Origin: Deltaproteobacteria bacterium
GTDB lineage: Bacteria; Desulfobacterota; Desulfuromonadia; Desulfuromonadales; BM103
Reading direction: 5' to 3'
NCBI GenBank assembly: GCA_024279915.1
Contig: JAJRRB010000057.1
Coordinates: 1 to 64,000, forward strand
DNA: 64,000 bases
The position numbers and the translations under genes were made by a program. Shown one piece after another: positions 63,137 to 64,000 of this stretch (its first letter is position 1; the number at the start of each line of letters is the position of its first letter). The notes beneath the pieces are model-generated. The model searched no databases, was not told the DNA's origin, and saw only the letters and a list, made by a program, of their open reading frames with translations.

Positions 63137-63148
63137 GCTGTACCTCAT

Positions 63149-63475
63149 GCATAAAAAATGGATGGCAATTCTGTTCTATACCCGATTACAACTTCTGCGA
63201 GAAGATAGCCCTTACTTTACCGCAGAAAAGTTCTTTTGCGCATAGACTTTACACCTCTTACTTGTCAGGAAACAACTGAAATTGCTCAAGGTTTATCTGT
63301 GCTCATAGCTAACGTTTATTACATAACGCTTTACTGATTTGACTTGCAGGTCTCTCTTATTAACGTTATGTATCTTGGAGCCTTCCTGCGTTGCCGAACA
63401 GGTCATGTGGGTGTATCCTTGATATCTCTTTTATAAACTAAAGTCCATGTGGCGGTTTTCTGGTAAGGAGCTTTT
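63149..63475. other. 327-bp divergent intergenic region
   Basis: This gap between the pilus ATPase and the isochorismatase gene shows no coding frame. A 9-bp inverted repeat (TACATAACG at 63320-63328, CGTTATGTA at 63364-63372) could be a regulator site. TTGACT at about 63340 may be a -35 element. I cannot place a confident promoter. Confidence 0.4.
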
Positions 63476-64000
63476 ATGTCAAACGAGCTTGGTAAGTTCA
63501 AATTGAATGCGGACAACGCTGTTCTGGTGGTGATTGATGTTCAGGAACGCCTGGTTCCTGCGATGCCACAAGATGTTTACCTGCGTTTACGTGATACTGT
63601 TGAAATGCTGGTTTTTGGAGCGGGATTGCTCGGCGTTCCGGTGGTGACAACGGAGCAGTATCCAAAGGTATCGGTCACACCGTTCCGGAGCTGTCAGAGG
63701 CTTGTAAAAATACCATCATTGAAAAAGTCAGCTTTGGCTGTTGCGGTGAACCAAACTTTCTGGATGCCCTGAAAGATTTAGGACGAAGTCAGGTGATTTT
63801 GTCCGGCATGGAAGCGCACGTTTGTGTCTACCAGACTGTGATTGGTCTGCTTGATGATGGTTATCATGTCCATCTGGTTCGTGATGCGATCTGCTCTCGC
63901 AAAAAAACGGATTTTCTGGTTGGCCTCGCCAATTCGGCACAAGCTGGTGCCGTGGTAACGACTGCTGAAACCGTACTGTTTCAGATGCTGCAGAAATCGA
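63476..64000 (+). pseudogene. Isochorismatase-family hydrolase, frameshifted and cut by window end
   Basis: The frame starts at ATG 63476 (AAGGAGC upstream) with VVIDVQERLVPAM, then VTTEQYPK. At about 63664-63668 (AAAGG) one base seems missing, after which the family sequence continues in another frame: GHTVPELSEAC, VSFGCCGEPNFLDAL and SGMEAHVCVYQTVIGLLDDG with the catalytic Cys. The frame is still open at the window end. If the missing base is an error, the protein is a normal cysteine hydrolase of this superfamily acting on an amide or ester; substrate unknown. Confidence 0.8.

Noticed and set aside
1-64000. tRNA, rRNA genes and CRISPR arrays
   Set aside because: Only the tmRNA shows a tRNA-like 3' end; no rRNA-like segments and no regularly spaced repeats of CRISPR type were seen.

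Overview
The window looks like chromosomal DNA from an anaerobic member of the Desulfuromonadales (Geobacter/Desulfuromonas/Pelobacter relatives). The assignment is inferred from gene content: a GeoRSP-like peptide-modification cluster, an ethylbenzene-dehydrogenase-type heme lipoprotein, a YedE-type selenium transporter homologue, a PLP-dependent aspartate decarboxylase in the pantothenate operon, a large NAD-glutamate dehydrogenase, and a tmRNA tag ending in RYALAA. Base composition is moderate and most genes lie on the plus strand.

Layout. 1-5 kb: a truncated GAF-GGDEF cyclase, an NtrC-type sigma-54 activator and a GAF-PAS histidine kinase, followed by a DUF2797 protein. 6-15.4 kb: a tight ten-gene cluster behind a near-consensus sigma-54 promoter. 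It encodes a heme lipoprotein, a carboxypeptidase-regulatory-domain lipoprotein, a HEAT-repeat lipoprotein, a polyferredoxin membrane protein, a small exported protein, two NosD-like beta-helix proteins, a PhnD-like lipoprotein, a TPR protein and a YedE-like transporter. 15.6-19.5 kb: PqqD-like protein, radical SAM/SPASM enzyme, an 18-residue candidate precursor peptide ending in Cys just before TGA, a SPASM protein that has lost its radical SAM cysteines, and a cysteine desulfurase. This RiPP-like module and the redox cluster before it are the most interesting part of the window.

19.5-35.5 kb is mostly housekeeping: PIN/PhoH (split by an in-frame TAG), tsaD, rsmA, a PPIase, a broken NAD-glutamate dehydrogenase, panB-panC-panP behind a structured leader with a terminator, an amidohydrolase, rseC-like, smpB and the tmRNA. 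35.9-38.8 kb is an accessory patch: a 53-bp duplication of the tmRNA 3' end plus its terminator brackets an orphan AbiEi-like antitoxin gene, and hipBA lies just outside it. 39-44.6 kb holds an alcohol dehydrogenase, slp, holC, rsmE, trmJ and rlmD. 44.8-58.7 kb is the conserved rimP-nusA-ylxR/L7Ae-infB-DUF503-rbfA-nrnA-truB-rpsO-pnp-M16-dut-DUF493-Sua5-PDZ run. The end carries a monoheme cytochrome, lapA-like, rdgC, a pilB/gspE ATPase and a frameshifted isochorismatase.

The working picture is that the sigma-54 regulator pair may control the redox cluster, and that the neighbouring radical SAM module makes a small modified (possibly selenium-containing) peptide used by it. This link is inference. 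Three single-base deletions beside short homopolymers and three in-frame TAG codons in otherwise intact genes suggest recent gene decay or residual sequencing errors. No rRNA, tRNA, CRISPR array or intact insertion sequence was seen.
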